Positions 19,703 through 29,088 of a stretch of 64,000 bases of DNA are shown one piece after another. The translations under genes were made by a program, and so were the position numbers. The stretch is taken from contig CAKQCB010000001.1 of NCBI GenBank assembly GCA_934216615.1, positions 496,001 to 560,000 on the forward strand. The letters are read 5' to 3'. Numbering within the stretch: the first letter of the stretch is position 1; the number at the start of each line of letters is the position of its first letter. The DNA comes from an uncultured Anaerolineae bacterium. Lineage in GTDB: Bacteria > Chloroflexota > Anaerolineae > Aggregatilineales > Phototrophicaceae. Under the pieces are notes generated by a model. That model did no database searches. It saw only the letters and a list, made by a program, of their open reading frames with translations, and was not told where the DNA came from.

Positions 19703-22649
19703 TCTCGATCCAACCATTTATGGTTTCAATTGTCGGGATGACAAACTCGCGCACCCGCACACCATCCACAATATAACCAAATTCTTCCATCTTCCGCGTA
19801 ATCTCACGGTTGATGATCGACTCTGAATAATCAATCGCCACGCGCGGGGCCATGCCGTTAAAAACAATTCGATTCCAAATGTTACTCAACTCTCGTTCTT
19901 GCATATACCAACCCGGCAAACGCACAGGCTCTTGAATCCACTGCCATTGTTCCGCAATCACCATTCGGTGCTGTTCGGGAATATCCAAATAGGCCAGCGC
20001 TTCTAAATTGGCGGAAAACCACAGGTATACGCCCCCATAATTCAGAATGAGCTGATCTTGGAATTCAACCTGTGTTTCTGTGGACAGCCACCACTTCACA
20101 AATTCCCACGCTTCTTCAGGTTGATCTGTGTTTTGAAAGATGATGCTCGTCTGTGCAGAACCGGTGGTATAGCGGTTCTCATTCCCATTTGGAAGGACAG
20201 TCGCAGGGTAAAGCGCTAAATTCCATAACCCGTTGATTTCCGGCGCGGCGGTCATCAATTTAATGTATGTTTCTGCGTTAGAAATGCCGATGGGTAACGT
20301 ACCATAACGAAAATCCTGATAGAAATTCACGGTGGACAACGGCATGCCATAAATAGTGAAACTATCAGCCATAAAACGGATCGCTTCGACAGCCGCATCA
20401 CTTTGTAAGCCTGTCGTGAACCCGCCGTCGCCATACAGAGGCGCTTCATAATTGAATAAATACGGCGCGGTCATCAAATAACCCCGCTGGCCTGAACCGC
20501 TTGATAACGGCGTGTTGTAGTTCATGCCGTAGCGCTGAAGTTCAGGCAGAATTTGGATGACTTCATCCCACGTATCTGGCACAGGGATATTTAACGCGCT
20601 GAGGATGTCCTCACGGTAGAACGTCACCCAAAAATCTTGTGTTTCGGGCAGTGCGTAGACCGAATCATTAATCACATATCCCAGTAGTGCCCCAGGGGAA
20701 AACACATCGATAAACGAATCAAAATCTGGAAATGTGCGCAGGTCATAAAGCGCGTTTCGCACCGCCAATTCATAGGGGCGATCTGTACTCACTCCCAACG
20801 CGACATCCGGCTGAATTCCCGCCGCGTTGGCTAAAATCAAACGGGATTCATCCGGCATGATGGAGAATTTGACGGAAATTCCAGTTTGTGGGGTGAAATA
20901 AGCATCGGTCATCGCCTGTAGAAGATTCACATATTGGCGTGGGCGGTTGACCCACACTTCTAATTCGTATACTTCGGCGATGATCGTTTGATATGGGTCA
21001 GGACGGAAAGTGTATAAAAAGCGTTTTAAATCTTCACCCAACGCCATCGTGAACGATACAGAGGGCGACTCGATCACAACATCGGGCGCATGAATATAAA
21101 TCTTATCGAGCGCAAGCGGTTGGGTTTGAAGCAGGGTCATCAACGAACCGAGCAGCTGCGCCGCTGAACCCGCACCTTCAGAAAAACGCCCCATGTTGGT
21201 TGGCATTTTATTGGGATCTTCTGCCAAAAACAGAATATTATCAATCGCCATCTGGTAGGTCATCAATTCAGGTGATGCACCTGAAGGGTCGATCTCCAAC
21301 AAAATAGATTTGTCTTCAATCAAGTTTTGAGCGATGGCATTGAGTCGTTCGTGAATGTCGGGAATATAGTCGGCAATCACCCATTCTCTGAAGGGGTCAC
21401 GCTGGTTTCCTGTCAAGCGGTTGATCTCCAGCGCCAGAGCGTTGATGTCATCCAATGCGATCTGGATGGTTTCGATTGCAGGGGTGTACGGGGCATTTGT
21501 GGCTTCAATGCCAATTATGTTCCGCCCTGCCGTCAAGAAAATCTGATATGGGGTGTCACCCCCTAAAGGCACATTCTGCCAGTCTGGCGAAAAGGTGAAG
21601 GGGACCGCATTCAACTGGGCAAACGGAACTACCCCATTCACAGTAATTCGTCGAAATACGGTGAAGTTACTGCGTGTGTTTTGTAAGGAACGCAAAGTGA
21701 TGGAATACAACCCATCTTCGGGGACATCCACCGCATAATAGGCGGCAGTTCCGCTGTTTTGCCAGCTTTCCCCGCCAATCATATTCATCAAAAAACAGTA
21801 GGTATCATACGGCGTCACCGTCAAACCACGGTTATTATCCGGACGTACCGCTGTATCATTTTTATAGGTGGGTAATTCAGCTTCAAGCACAAGCGAAAAA
21901 TCAGTGACAGCCAAAGCAGATTGTGAAACATGATAGGCATCATAATCTACATACGGTTCAAACGGGACAAGGTACATACTACCAAGATAAATCTCACCGA
22001 GCGTGAGTGTAAATGCAAAGGTATGTTCGCCCGCTTCTAATGACAAACGTAGGGGATACGGTTGGCTAGAGTTTAAATCTTGCGCAGTGGTTGTTGACCA
22101 GCGTAAATCTCGCACTTGGCTGATCAACGCATCATTACCATAACGGTCTTGCGGGAAGGTATTACTGACACTGCGGAAAAATTGCGGAAAACTGAATCGT
22201 TCAAACCCGGCAGATGCGACTTCGCCATCAATTTCCAGTTGACCTTCCGCGATGATGGATGCTTCTGTAACGACATAATCTAACGCGAAGAAATATTCAC
22301 CATCAGCAGGGACATCCACCGAAAACTCAACAGTTGTATCTCGTGATAATAAAACACTGGGTTTAGGATAGGGCGCGCTCACCTCATCTTCGATGAGGAC
22401 GATGCCCAACGAATCGGCCGAGATTTCGATACTACTCTCAGAGAAAGACACCACACTTTCCAGCGGGTGTGTCATGGTATCAGAAACAATATTGAGATCA
22501 GAAGCGGTTTGGCGCGATGCAGTGCAGGTTCCCGCCGTCACCACTTGATAGGTCACTGGGGCGATAAGGACTAAGGCAAACAAAACAAGCACAATGCGGA
22601 TTGTCCATTTAAAACGGGTGTTTTGTGTGGCCGAGCGCACAGCTTGCAT
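19692..22649 (-). CDS. Giant membrane-anchored substrate-binding protein with carbohydrate-binding-like domains
   Basis: At 985 residues this is about twice the length of a normal sugar-binding protein. A basic N-terminus is followed by one hydrophobic segment ([20 protein letters not shown], residues about 15-34) that may stay as an anchor. Two similar beta-sandwich segments follow, each with a pattern like [13 protein letters not shown] or [13 protein letters not shown], resembling carbohydrate-binding modules. A helical linker leads to a C-terminal family-1 binding-protein domain (about 555-985) beginning [24 protein letters not shown] lies eight bases before the ATG. It sits between the ordinary binding protein and the first permease pair. 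Such a build suggests capture of large or polymeric glycans close to the membrane; this is inference. Confidence 0.85.
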   Translation of the reverse strand: MQAVRSATQNTRFKWTIRIVLVLFALVLIAPVTYQVVTAGTCTASRQTASDLNIVSDTMTHPLESVVSFSESSIEISADSLGIVLIEDEVSAPYPKPSVLLSRDTTVEFSVDVPADGEYFFALDYVVTEASIIAEGQLEIDGEVASAGFERFSFPQFFRSVSNTFPQDRYGNDALISQVRDLRWSTTTAQDLNSSQPYPLRLSLEAGEHTFAFTLTLGEIYLGSMYLVPFEPYVDYDAYHVSQSALAVTDFSLVLEAELPTYKNDTAVRPDNNRGLTVTPYDTYCFLMNMIGGESWQNSGTAAYYAVDVPEDGLYSITLRSLQNTRSNFTVFRRITVNGVVPFAQLNAVPFTFSPDWQNVPLGGDTPYQIFLTAGRNIIGIEATNAPYTPAIETIQIALDDINALALEINRLTGNQRDPFREWVIADYIPDIHERLNAIAQNLIEDKSILLEIDPSGASPELMTYQMAIDNILFLAEDPNKMPTNMGRFSEGAGSAAQLLGSLMTLLQTQPLALDKIYIHAPDVVIESPSVSFTMALGEDLKRFLYTFRPDPYQTIIAEVYELEVWVNRPRQYVNLLQAMTDAYFTPQTGISVKFSIMPDESRLILANAAGIQPDVALGVSTDRPYELAVRNALYDLRTFPDFDSFIDVFSPGALLGYVINDSVYALPETQDFWVTFYREDILSALNIPVPDTWDEVIQILPELQRYGMNYNTPLSSGSGQRGYLMTAPYLFNYEAPLYGDGGFTTGLQSDAAVEAIRFMADSFTIYGMPLSTVNFYQDFRYGTLPIGISNAETYIKLMTAAPEINGLWNLALYPATVLPNGNENRYTTGSAQTSIIFQNTDQPEEAWEFVKWWLSTETQVEFQDQLILNYGGVYLWFSANLEALAYLDIPEQHRMVIAEQWQWIQEPVRLPGWYMQERELSNIWNRIVFNGMAPRVAIDYSESIINREITRKMEEFGYIVDGVRVREFVIPTIETINGWIENAN

Positions 22650-22720
22650 TGCTACAGCTCCGAGGAAAATAAAATCTAATTAAAGGAACTCACAATAAGC
22701 TTTCATAAGTTTATACAACA

Positions 22721-22752
22721 ATGCCAGAGAATATGAACATATTCTCTGGCAT
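22721..22752 (-). terminator. 15-bp perfect hairpin after binding-protein gene
   Basis: Arms 22721-22735 and 22738-22752 are exact inverted complements with a 2-base loop. No T-run follows on the minus strand. It sits 15 bases after the binding-protein stop codon and before the next operon gene, so partial termination or mRNA protection is more likely than full termination. Confidence 0.75.
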
Positions 22753-22767
22753 CACACAAATTAATGT

Positions 22768-24114
22768 TTAGCTGGTTTGAAGTGCGCGCGCTTCATCCAA
22801 AATGTTGTTTGCAAACGTTTCGAGTGAAGCAGAATAGTCTTCAAACTTGTAGGTTTGCCCTGCGATATTGCCAATGATGAAGCCAATGTTCACATCGAGG
22901 TTTTCACCAATATCAATGCCGGGCTTGCCTTCCCAACGGGCATTGATGTAGCCGGGGATGATCTTCGCAAGCGATTCGACCAAGCTGTTATCAAGGTTTT
23001 CCAACGCTTGACGTAAGCCCGGTTTGTCACCGAAGAAGGACATGTACACGTCAATGCTTTCTGGTGAGATCGAAACAGGCATACGGTTCGGAACCGTTTC
23101 AGAAGCAACGGCTAATTCTGCTTCCCGCGCATAGCCTTCCGATGAGAAGCTCATCCAACGTGCGAAGTCATAGGCGGCTTCGGTGTTGGCTGAAGTTGCG
23201 GAAACCACGAGCATGTCTGCAACCATCGCTTGGTTCCCGCCCGGAATACCGAGGAAGTCCCAATTGAAGGTTGCGTTTTCATCGAAGGATGGAATTGCCC
23301 AACCACCTTCCCACACCGCGCCAGATTCTTGGTTCACAAACAGTTCCCATGGCCCCGCGGAAGCAAAGGTCGCACGTTGATCTTCGGTCAGACCTTGCCA
23401 AGTATGGGGCAACATTTCCAAGCCCATGTTGACCGCGCTCTTAAACGCATCTGAGTTGTAATTCATGTGTTCGCCATCGAAACCGAACCACATCAGACTG
23501 CTATCTTGGGTGCTGGGGTACCAACCTAAAATCGGTTCCATTTCATGCAAGCCCAACACGTTCTGCTGAACGTTAGTCAAGGCGCTGGTGGCGGCGAAGA
23601 AGTCTTCAGGGGAAATCCCGTAAGTGGGGATGTCGAGGTTAGCGGCATCAAACAGGTCATGATTGATGAAATAACCCATCACAAATTGTGAGCTAGGAAG
23701 CGCCATCACTTGATCATTCACGGTCACCGCAGAACGAAGTGCTTCAGGAATCGCTTCCCAATCAGCATCGCCAGCCACCATTTCAGTCAAGTCCGCAATC
23801 CAACCATTTTGAATATAGTATGGGGTGTTATTTGCCATGAATACGTCAGGCAGTTCGCCACGTGCGGCCAAATTGGTGAGTTTTTCTTCCCAACCGCCAT
23901 CGCCAGACATATCTACCAATTCAATCACGACATCGGGGTTTGCTTCTTGGTATGCCGCAACCATTTGACGCTGAAGGTTGTTTTCTTCTTCAGTGCCCAA
24001 ATTCCAGTTGGCATAACGCACCGTGGTCGATTGTGCCGAGACGCTTAAAGGAATTAAGCTGAGGGCTAAACCCATTGTAGCGGTCAAACTTAGACATTTT
24101 GCAAAGGTTTTCAT
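22768..24114 (-). CDS. Sugar ABC transporter substrate-binding protein (family 1)
   Basis: This 448-residue secreted protein has the signal peptide MKTFAKCLSL to SVSA before QS (residues 1-27). Typical SBP_bac_1 landmarks are VRYANWNLG, QMVAAYQEANPDVVIELVD, RGELPDVFMANNTPYYIQ and a C-terminal lobe with AYDFARWMSF. It lacks a lipobox cysteine. It lies between the GH94 gene and the giant binding protein. It probably supplies oligosaccharides to one of the two permease pairs downstream. Confidence 0.93.
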   Translation of the reverse strand: MKTFAKCLSLTATMGLALSLIPLSVSAQSTTVRYANWNLGTEEENNLQRQMVAAYQEANPDVVIELVDMSGDGGWEEKLTNLAARGELPDVFMANNTPYYIQNGWIADLTEMVAGDADWEAIPEALRSAVTVNDQVMALPSSQFVMGYFINHDLFDAANLDIPTYGISPEDFFAATSALTNVQQNVLGLHEMEPILGWYPSTQDSSLMWFGFDGEHMNYNSDAFKSAVNMGLEMLPHTWQGLTEDQRATFASAGPWELFVNQESGAVWEGGWAIPSFDENATFNWDFLGIPGGNQAMVADMLVVSATSANTEAAYDFARWMSFSSEGYAREAELAVASETVPNRMPVSISPESIDVYMSFFGDKPGLRQALENLDNSLVESLAKIIPGYINARWEGKPGIDIGENLDVNIGFIIGNIAGQTYKFEDYSASLETFANNILDEARALQTS

Positions 24115-24205
24115 GATTTTCCACTCTTTATCTATTTAATAAGATTTTAGTTATTTAAGAGCTTGAACAGTCCTCATTAACGGTGCAATAACATCCTTTC
24201 TAGGG

Positions 24206-26590
24206 TCATTCCCCAAGTACAATTCGAATGGTATGTGTTTCACCCGCTTCAAACACAGGAATTAGGTTACTTTCAACAGTTTGCCCATCAACAGTTACGG
24301 ACTGGACGCCACGACTCACCTTATGAGGGTTTTCTACCTCAATCTCGTAGGTGGCACCGCGAAACTTGCGCTTCGCCTTAAAACCAGACCAATGCGCAGG
24401 AATCGACGGGTCAACCAACAATCCATCGGCTTGCGGGCGTATGCCTAAAATCCAATGGGTCGCCATGCGGTGCAACCACTGAGCAGAACCGGTATACCAT
24501 GTCCAGCCACCGCGCCCATAAAACTCAGAGGTCGGCCCATCAATGTTACCCGGCGTCACATACGGTTCGGCTTTATAACGTTCAATATCCGCACTGCGGT
24601 TGGGCGGGCAAATCCGTCGGTAGGCCTCATAAGCAAGATCAGGTTGTCCCGCCAGCGTGTAAGCCCAAACTGACCATGTTGCGGCATGGGTATATACACC
24701 GCCATTTTCCCGTAGGCCCGGGGCATAACGGGTGACATAGCCCACATCAGGACGTGGACGGGTAAACGCAGGGTAATTCAGCAGAGTGCCGTAATCTTTG
24801 AGCAGATACTCTGTCACTGACTGCATCGCTATCTCAGCACGTTCAGGCTCAGCGATACCGCTAATCAACGCCCAAATATTCGGCATGAGGAAAATTTTAC
24901 CTTCCTCATTCTCATGAGAGCCGATCAGCAAGCCATCATCGGTCGTCGCCTGCATATACCAATGACCATCCCAAGCATGGTTGTGCATCGCCACTTTTAA
25001 GCTTTCGCGCACAACCTCACAACGCTGAGCAAATTTCTCATCACCTCGACGTAACGCAACGGGAATAAAGTTGCCAAGAATCATGTATAAGAATTCGGCA
25101 ACCCAGAAACTTTCCCCTTTCAAAAGCGTTCCTACCGCGCTCAAGCCATCGTTCCAATCGTGGTCACCCATCAAGGGGATGCCACGCGGGGAAAAGCGCG
25201 AGAAAGACCGTTCGATTGCCCGCTTACAGTGATCATACAGCGGTTCAGGCGCTCCATTGAGATACGGAGCTTCCTCATCGAGGATGGCATAATCGTCGGT
25301 GTCAAGTAAGTAGCTGTGTAAAATAAAGGGAAGCCACAACAAATCATCTGAGCAGTTGGTGCGTGGGCCACCGCCCCGAATTGAAAACCACCAATGCAAC
25401 ACATCCCCTTCAATGAACTGTTGTGATGCATGCAATAAAAGTTGTTTGCGCATCAAGTCAGGGTCACTGGCGAGGAAGACTTGGCTATCTTGCAATTGAT
25501 CGCGAAAACCATAGCCTGCCGACACTTGATAAAATGCCGACTTCCCCCAAATACGACAGGAAATCGCTTGATATTTTGCCCAGATATTGGTCATGATATT
25601 CAATGCAGGGTCAGGGGTTTCCACATACTCAGCATCGATAAAGCGTGACCAAAATGCTTGCATATCGCGGAAGGCTTCATCAGCTTTGGCCACTGAGGTA
25701 AAACGCTCGATCAATGCAGAGGCATCTTCTTTTTCGTCTTCGGCTGCCCCGAGTGTAAAAATGATTGTCTTGGATTCGTTCGGCTCAAGGGTGACAGCCA
25801 CTTGCAAAGAAGCAATAGCGTCGGTAAAGCGCCCCTCATGACGTGCCAGTTCAGGTTGAACCATCGCGTTCGGACGATCATCATTGTGGTACAAGCCGAT
25901 GAAAGACTCTTTATCACAATCGAAGGATTTCAACGGTTCGCTCACCGCCATGAATGCGGTATACGGCCAATCGATGTTGTTATGTCGGCCTTGCGCGTCG
26001 GAAAAACCCCATAGGCACTTACGCGCAAAAACTGCTTGTTGAGCGACATCAGAAGAAGTTTCGATAAAAAGTTTGTGGAATTCACGATGTTCGTCGGGGG
26101 CAAACCCTAATAACCATTCGGCATAAGAGGTCACATCAAGGTTACGGGTTTCAGAACTGTGATTGGTCAGCGTCAGTTGAAAGACTTCGACCGGTGCATC
26201 TGCCGTGACAAAAACGGTCAGCATACTTTCAATATCTTCGACGTGTTGGATAAAACGCGAATACCCTACCCCATGAATCACTTGGTAGTGTTGGTAATCG
26301 TACATCACAGGTTTATAGGCCGCTGACCAATACACATGACGGTCTATGTCCCGAATGTAGAAATACTTTCCCCAATTGTCTTTGATGAGGTCTTGAAAAG
26401 AGCGCGTGATGCGGTTTTGTCCCGCGTTTCCACGCCAACTGTAACCCGATCCGGTTTGGGAAACCATCATCGCATAATCGCCATTGCTGATGACATTTCC
26501 CCATGGCCGAGGGGTCAAGGGGGTATTGATGATGTACTCACGTCCATCATCAGAAAAATGACCATAAACAGATTCAAACTGGTTGTTCAT
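24206..26590 (-). CDS. GH94-family glycoside phosphorylase
   Basis: This 794-residue cytoplasmic enzyme matches the GH94 (cellobiose phosphorylase-like) layout. The N-terminal beta-sandwich runs from GHFSDDGREYIINTPLTPRP to about 290, followed by an (alpha/alpha)6 barrel with GYGFRDQLQDSQ (359-370) and GDHDWNDGLS at 475-484, which holds the catalytic Asp of the DWND motif. A C-terminal beta-jelly roll ends at about 794. Members phosphorolyse beta-linked glucosides (cellobiose, laminaribiose, chitobiose, 1,2-beta-oligoglucan), and specificity cannot be read here. It leads the long importer operon and diverges from a GH144-like/GH35 operon. No ribosome-binding site is visible before its ATG. 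Confidence 0.9.
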   Translation of the reverse strand: MNNQFESVYGHFSDDGREYIINTPLTPRPWGNVISNGDYAMMVSQTGSGYSWRGNAGQNRITRSFQDLIKDNWGKYFYIRDIDRHVYWSAAYKPVMYDYQHYQVIHGVGYSRFIQHVEDIESMLTVFVTADAPVEVFQLTLTNHSSETRNLDVTSYAEWLLGFAPDEHREFHKLFIETSSDVAQQAVFARKCLWGFSDAQGRHNNIDWPYTAFMAVSEPLKSFDCDKESFIGLYHNDDRPNAMVQPELARHEGRFTDAIASLQVAVTLEPNESKTIIFTLGAAEDEKEDASALIERFTSVAKADEAFRDMQAFWSRFIDAEYVETPDPALNIMTNIWAKYQAISCRIWGKSAFYQVSAGYGFRDQLQDSQVFLASDPDLMRKQLLLHASQQFIEGDVLHWWFSIRGGGPRTNCSDDLLWLPFILHSYLLDTDDYAILDEEAPYLNGAPEPLYDHCKRAIERSFSRFSPRGIPLMGDHDWNDGLSAVGTLLKGESFWVAEFLYMILGNFIPVALRRGDEKFAQRCEVVRESLKVAMHNHAWDGHWYMQATTDDGLLIGSHENEEGKIFLMPNIWALISGIAEPERAEIAMQSVTEYLLKDYGTLLNYPAFTRPRPDVGYVTRYAPGLRENGGVYTHAATWSVWAYTLAGQPDLAYEAYRRICPPNRSADIERYKAEPYVTPGNIDGPTSEFYGRGGWTWYTGSAQWLHRMATHWILGIRPQADGLLVDPSIPAHWSGFKAKRKFRGATYEIEVENPHKVSRGVQSVTVDGQTVESNLIPVFEAGETHTIRIVLGE

Positions 26591-26651
26591 AATTTATCGA
26601 AAGAAAATCTAACTTTACAATTAATACGCAATACGATATGCTATTAAACAA

Positions 26652-26710
26652 GGAAATGAAACGTTTCACTTCATTTCCAAGAATGTACCATACCTAAATT
26701 TTTGTGTCAA
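26652..26710 (-). promoter_or_regulatory. Promoter and palindromic operator of the GH94 importer operon
   Basis: On the minus strand TTGACA (26705-26710) and TACATT (26682-26687) are separated by exactly 17 bases. Just downstream, where transcription should start, lies the perfect 12-bp palindrome TGAAACGTTTCA (26657-26668), of LacI-operator type. It is nested with a second inverted pair, GGAAATGAA (26652-26660) and TTCATTTCC (26670-26678). The placement fits repression by the divergent LacI regulator. Confidence 0.75.
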
Positions 26711-26832
26711 CAGAATCCTAAAAAATTTAGGGTAGGGTGTACAAAAAAGATGCTTATAACGTTTGAAATAAATGATGACATTTCATGTTTTTACTTACTA
26801 CCCCGTTCAATTTTTTTTGATGAGCATTCGTG

Positions 26833-27819
26833 ATGACAACGATTCGTGATGTCGCTAAACATGCAGGGGTCAGTGTGACGACGGCCTCTTACGCACTTAA
26901 TGACACAGGAAATATTGCGGAAGCCACCCGCAAACGTGTCTTAGAATCCGCCGAGGCGCTCAACTTCCACCCGAACGCATTCGCACGCAATCTCAAAAAA
27001 CGTAAAACCCAGACGATCGGGGTATTCATTTCGCGCTTTGGTGGCTCATTTTACGAAGAAATATTAGAGGCGATTCACAGCTACACGCTCAATACAGATT
27101 ATGAACTGCTCGTTTGCCCCGAAAGCCGTACCGCACGGCGCATGTTATTACATCGTCAGGTTGATGGGGCGATTGTGTTTGACTCCAAAATTGCGGATGA
27201 GCAAGTGGTCAAACTCGCCTCAAAAAAATTCCCCATCGTCGTCTTAGATCGCTTGATCGAAAATGAATTTATCCTGCCTCTTTTGCTTGACAACGCACCA
27301 GGGGTACGCGAAGCGTTTCAACACTTATATGGTCAAGGCTTGCGCAAAATCGCCTATATCGCAGGCGCGGTAGATTCTTTTGACAATAAAGAACGCATGA
27401 CAGCTTTCCGTAATGAAGCCGACCAACATCAAATTGAGATTCCCGTCTTTCAAGGGAACTTCACAGAAATTTCCGGCTACGAGATCGCGCGCGAAATGTT
27501 CCAAAATCACAGTATAAATGCCCTACCCCAAGCCGTATTTTGCGCCAATGATCAAATGGCAATCGGGTTCATCCGCGCGATGCAGGAATTCGGCTTGAAC
27601 GCCCCTGATAACATCGCCGTTGTAGGCTATGACAATATCCCCTTAACGCGCTACATGAAGCCGACCGTTTCCACCGTCGACACCGCACGGACTGAATGGG
27701 GAACATTGGCGATTCGCCAATTGATCAACTTTCTCGAAGACAATACGCCGTTTGAGCGCGTTCGCATCCCGACCTATTTCATCCCGCGTCAATCATCTAC
27801 CCTTTCAAAAGAAACTTAA
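26833..27819 (+). CDS. LacI-family transcriptional regulator
   Basis: This 328-residue protein starts at the ATG at 26833 (MTTIRDVAKH), directly after an in-frame GTG. The helix-turn-helix is TTIRDVAKHAGVSVTTASYA, followed by the hinge helix FHPNAFARNL and a periplasmic-binding-protein-like effector domain (about 58-325). It is divergent from the GH94 operon, whose promoter carries a LacI-type palindrome, and it is followed by GH144-like and GH35 genes, so it is probably the local regulator of both operons. The C-terminal end, RQSSTLS, is ordinary. Confidence 0.95.
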   Translation: MTTIRDVAKHAGVSVTTASYALNDTGNIAEATRKRVLESAEALNFHPNAFARNLKKRKTQTIGVFISRFGGSFYEEILEAIHSYTLNTDYELLVCPESRTARRMLLHRQVDGAIVFDSKIADEQVVKLASKKFPIVVLDRLIENEFILPLLLDNAPGVREAFQHLYGQGLRKIAYIAGAVDSFDNKERMTAFRNEADQHQIEIPVFQGNFTEISGYEIAREMFQNHSINALPQAVFCANDQMAIGFIRAMQEFGLNAPDNIAVVGYDNIPLTRYMKPTVSTVDTARTEWGTLAIRQLINFLEDNTPFERVRIPTYFIPRQSSTLSKET

Positions 27820-27841
27820 CTTACAAAATGGAATGTACAAG

Positions 27842-29074
27842 ATGGATATCGCTTCTATCCTACAGAATGAATTAATTGGCTCGGTTGATTTTTTCTTGCA
27901 ATTTACCAACCTCGACCCTAAAAGCGCAGGCTATGGCCTCACCCTCGACTCGACCAAAAACTTAAAAATGGCATCCATCGCCGCGACAGGCTTCGCCCTC
28001 AGCGCGTGGATCATCGCAGTTGAGCGCGAACTGCTCACATTGGGGCAGGCGCTTGAAATCACCAAAGGCACGCTGCGTACATTGTTACATCGTGCGCCCC
28101 ATCATCATGGCTTCTTCGCTCATTTTTTGGATGTGCAGACGGCCGAACGCTTTAAGAAATGTGAATACTCCACCATCGACACCGCGTTATGCCTCAACGG
28201 GGTCATCACAGCGGCGGCTTACTTTGACGATGCTGAAGTCCAGCAAATGGCCAATGAAATCCTCTCACGGGTGGATTGGCCGTTCATCATCTTTGAAGAA
28301 GATGGAAAAACGCTCTTTCACATGGCGTATAACCCAGACCGCGATGGCGATTATGTGACGGGCAAACCTGGCTTCATCAGCCGTTGGGATATGGCGGCCG
28401 AGCAAAAGATGATGTATCTACAAGCCTCCAATCACATTGATGCACACGTTGCGCGCCAGCTTTACGCGGGCTTCCGTCGTGATACAGGTCAGTTTGAAAA
28501 CCAAGATGTGATCATCAACCCGGGCGGGAACTTATTTGCCTATCAATTTAGTGAGGCATGGTTAGACACCAAAACATGGCTGGATGCCGATGGCATCGAT
28601 TGGTTCAAAAACACCCAACTCGCCACCCTTGCCAATCGTCAGTTTTGCATCGACCATGCCGCTCAATTTAAGACGTATCACGAAAACAGTTGGGGTGTCA
28701 GTTGTGGCGACAGTCCTTGGGGATATGATGTTTCAGGTGCAACCCCATCGCTGATCACGCCCCAACTCAATGGGACCGTCTCGATCTACGGAGCAATTTC
28801 GTCACTACCCTATACGCCGAATCAAGTCATCTCCATGATCGACTATCTGTACCGCGAACATCCGCAAACGTGGGGACAATACGGCTTCTTTGATGCCTAC
28901 AACCTAACGACTGATCCCGCTTGGTATAGCAAAGACTTGTACGGCATCGACAAGGGATGCTCGATGATCATGATCGAGAATTATCTCAGCGGATTGGTTT
29001 GGAACGTCTACACCAACAGCGAGTATATTCAAAACGCGCTCGACATCTTAGGTTTTTACAAACGCCCTGAATAA
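27842..29074 (+). CDS. GH144-like (glycoamylase Pfam family) glucanase
   Basis: This protein of about 410 residues starts at the ATG at 27842 or three codons earlier at 27833; longer frames overlap the LacI gene. It matches the (alpha/alpha)6-barrel family named Glycoamylase in Pfam, to which GH144 endo-beta-1,2-glucanases and the related domain of cyclic beta-1,2-glucan synthases belong. Recognisable segments are GYGLTLDSTKN, ASIAATGFALSAW, HRAPHHHGFFAHFLD, WGVSCGDSPWGYDVSGA and QYGFFDAYN. There is no signal peptide, which is unusual for characterised GH144 enzymes and implies a cytoplasmic substrate. It lies between LacI and GH35. The GH144 rather than synthase-domain assignment rests on size and context. 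Confidence 0.8.
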   Translation: MDIASILQNELIGSVDFFLQFTNLDPKSAGYGLTLDSTKNLKMASIAATGFALSAWIIAVERELLTLGQALEITKGTLRTLLHRAPHHHGFFAHFLDVQTAERFKKCEYSTIDTALCLNGVITAAAYFDDAEVQQMANEILSRVDWPFIIFEEDGKTLFHMAYNPDRDGDYVTGKPGFISRWDMAAEQKMMYLQASNHIDAHVARQLYAGFRRDTGQFENQDVIINPGGNLFAYQFSEAWLDTKTWLDADGIDWFKNTQLATLANRQFCIDHAAQFKTYHENSWGVSCGDSPWGYDVSGATPSLITPQLNGTVSIYGAISSLPYTPNQVISMIDYLYREHPQTWGQYGFFDAYNLTTDPAWYSKDLYGIDKGCSMIMIENYLSGLVWNVYTNSEYIQNALDILGFYKRPE

Positions 29075-29088
29075 GAGTGAGGTTCGGT

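Noticed and set aside
26591..26829. Possible riboswitch or leader RNA between the GH94 and LacI genes.
   Set aside because: The symmetry seen is short palindromic DNA around a promoter, typical of operators, and no extended RNA fold was recognised.
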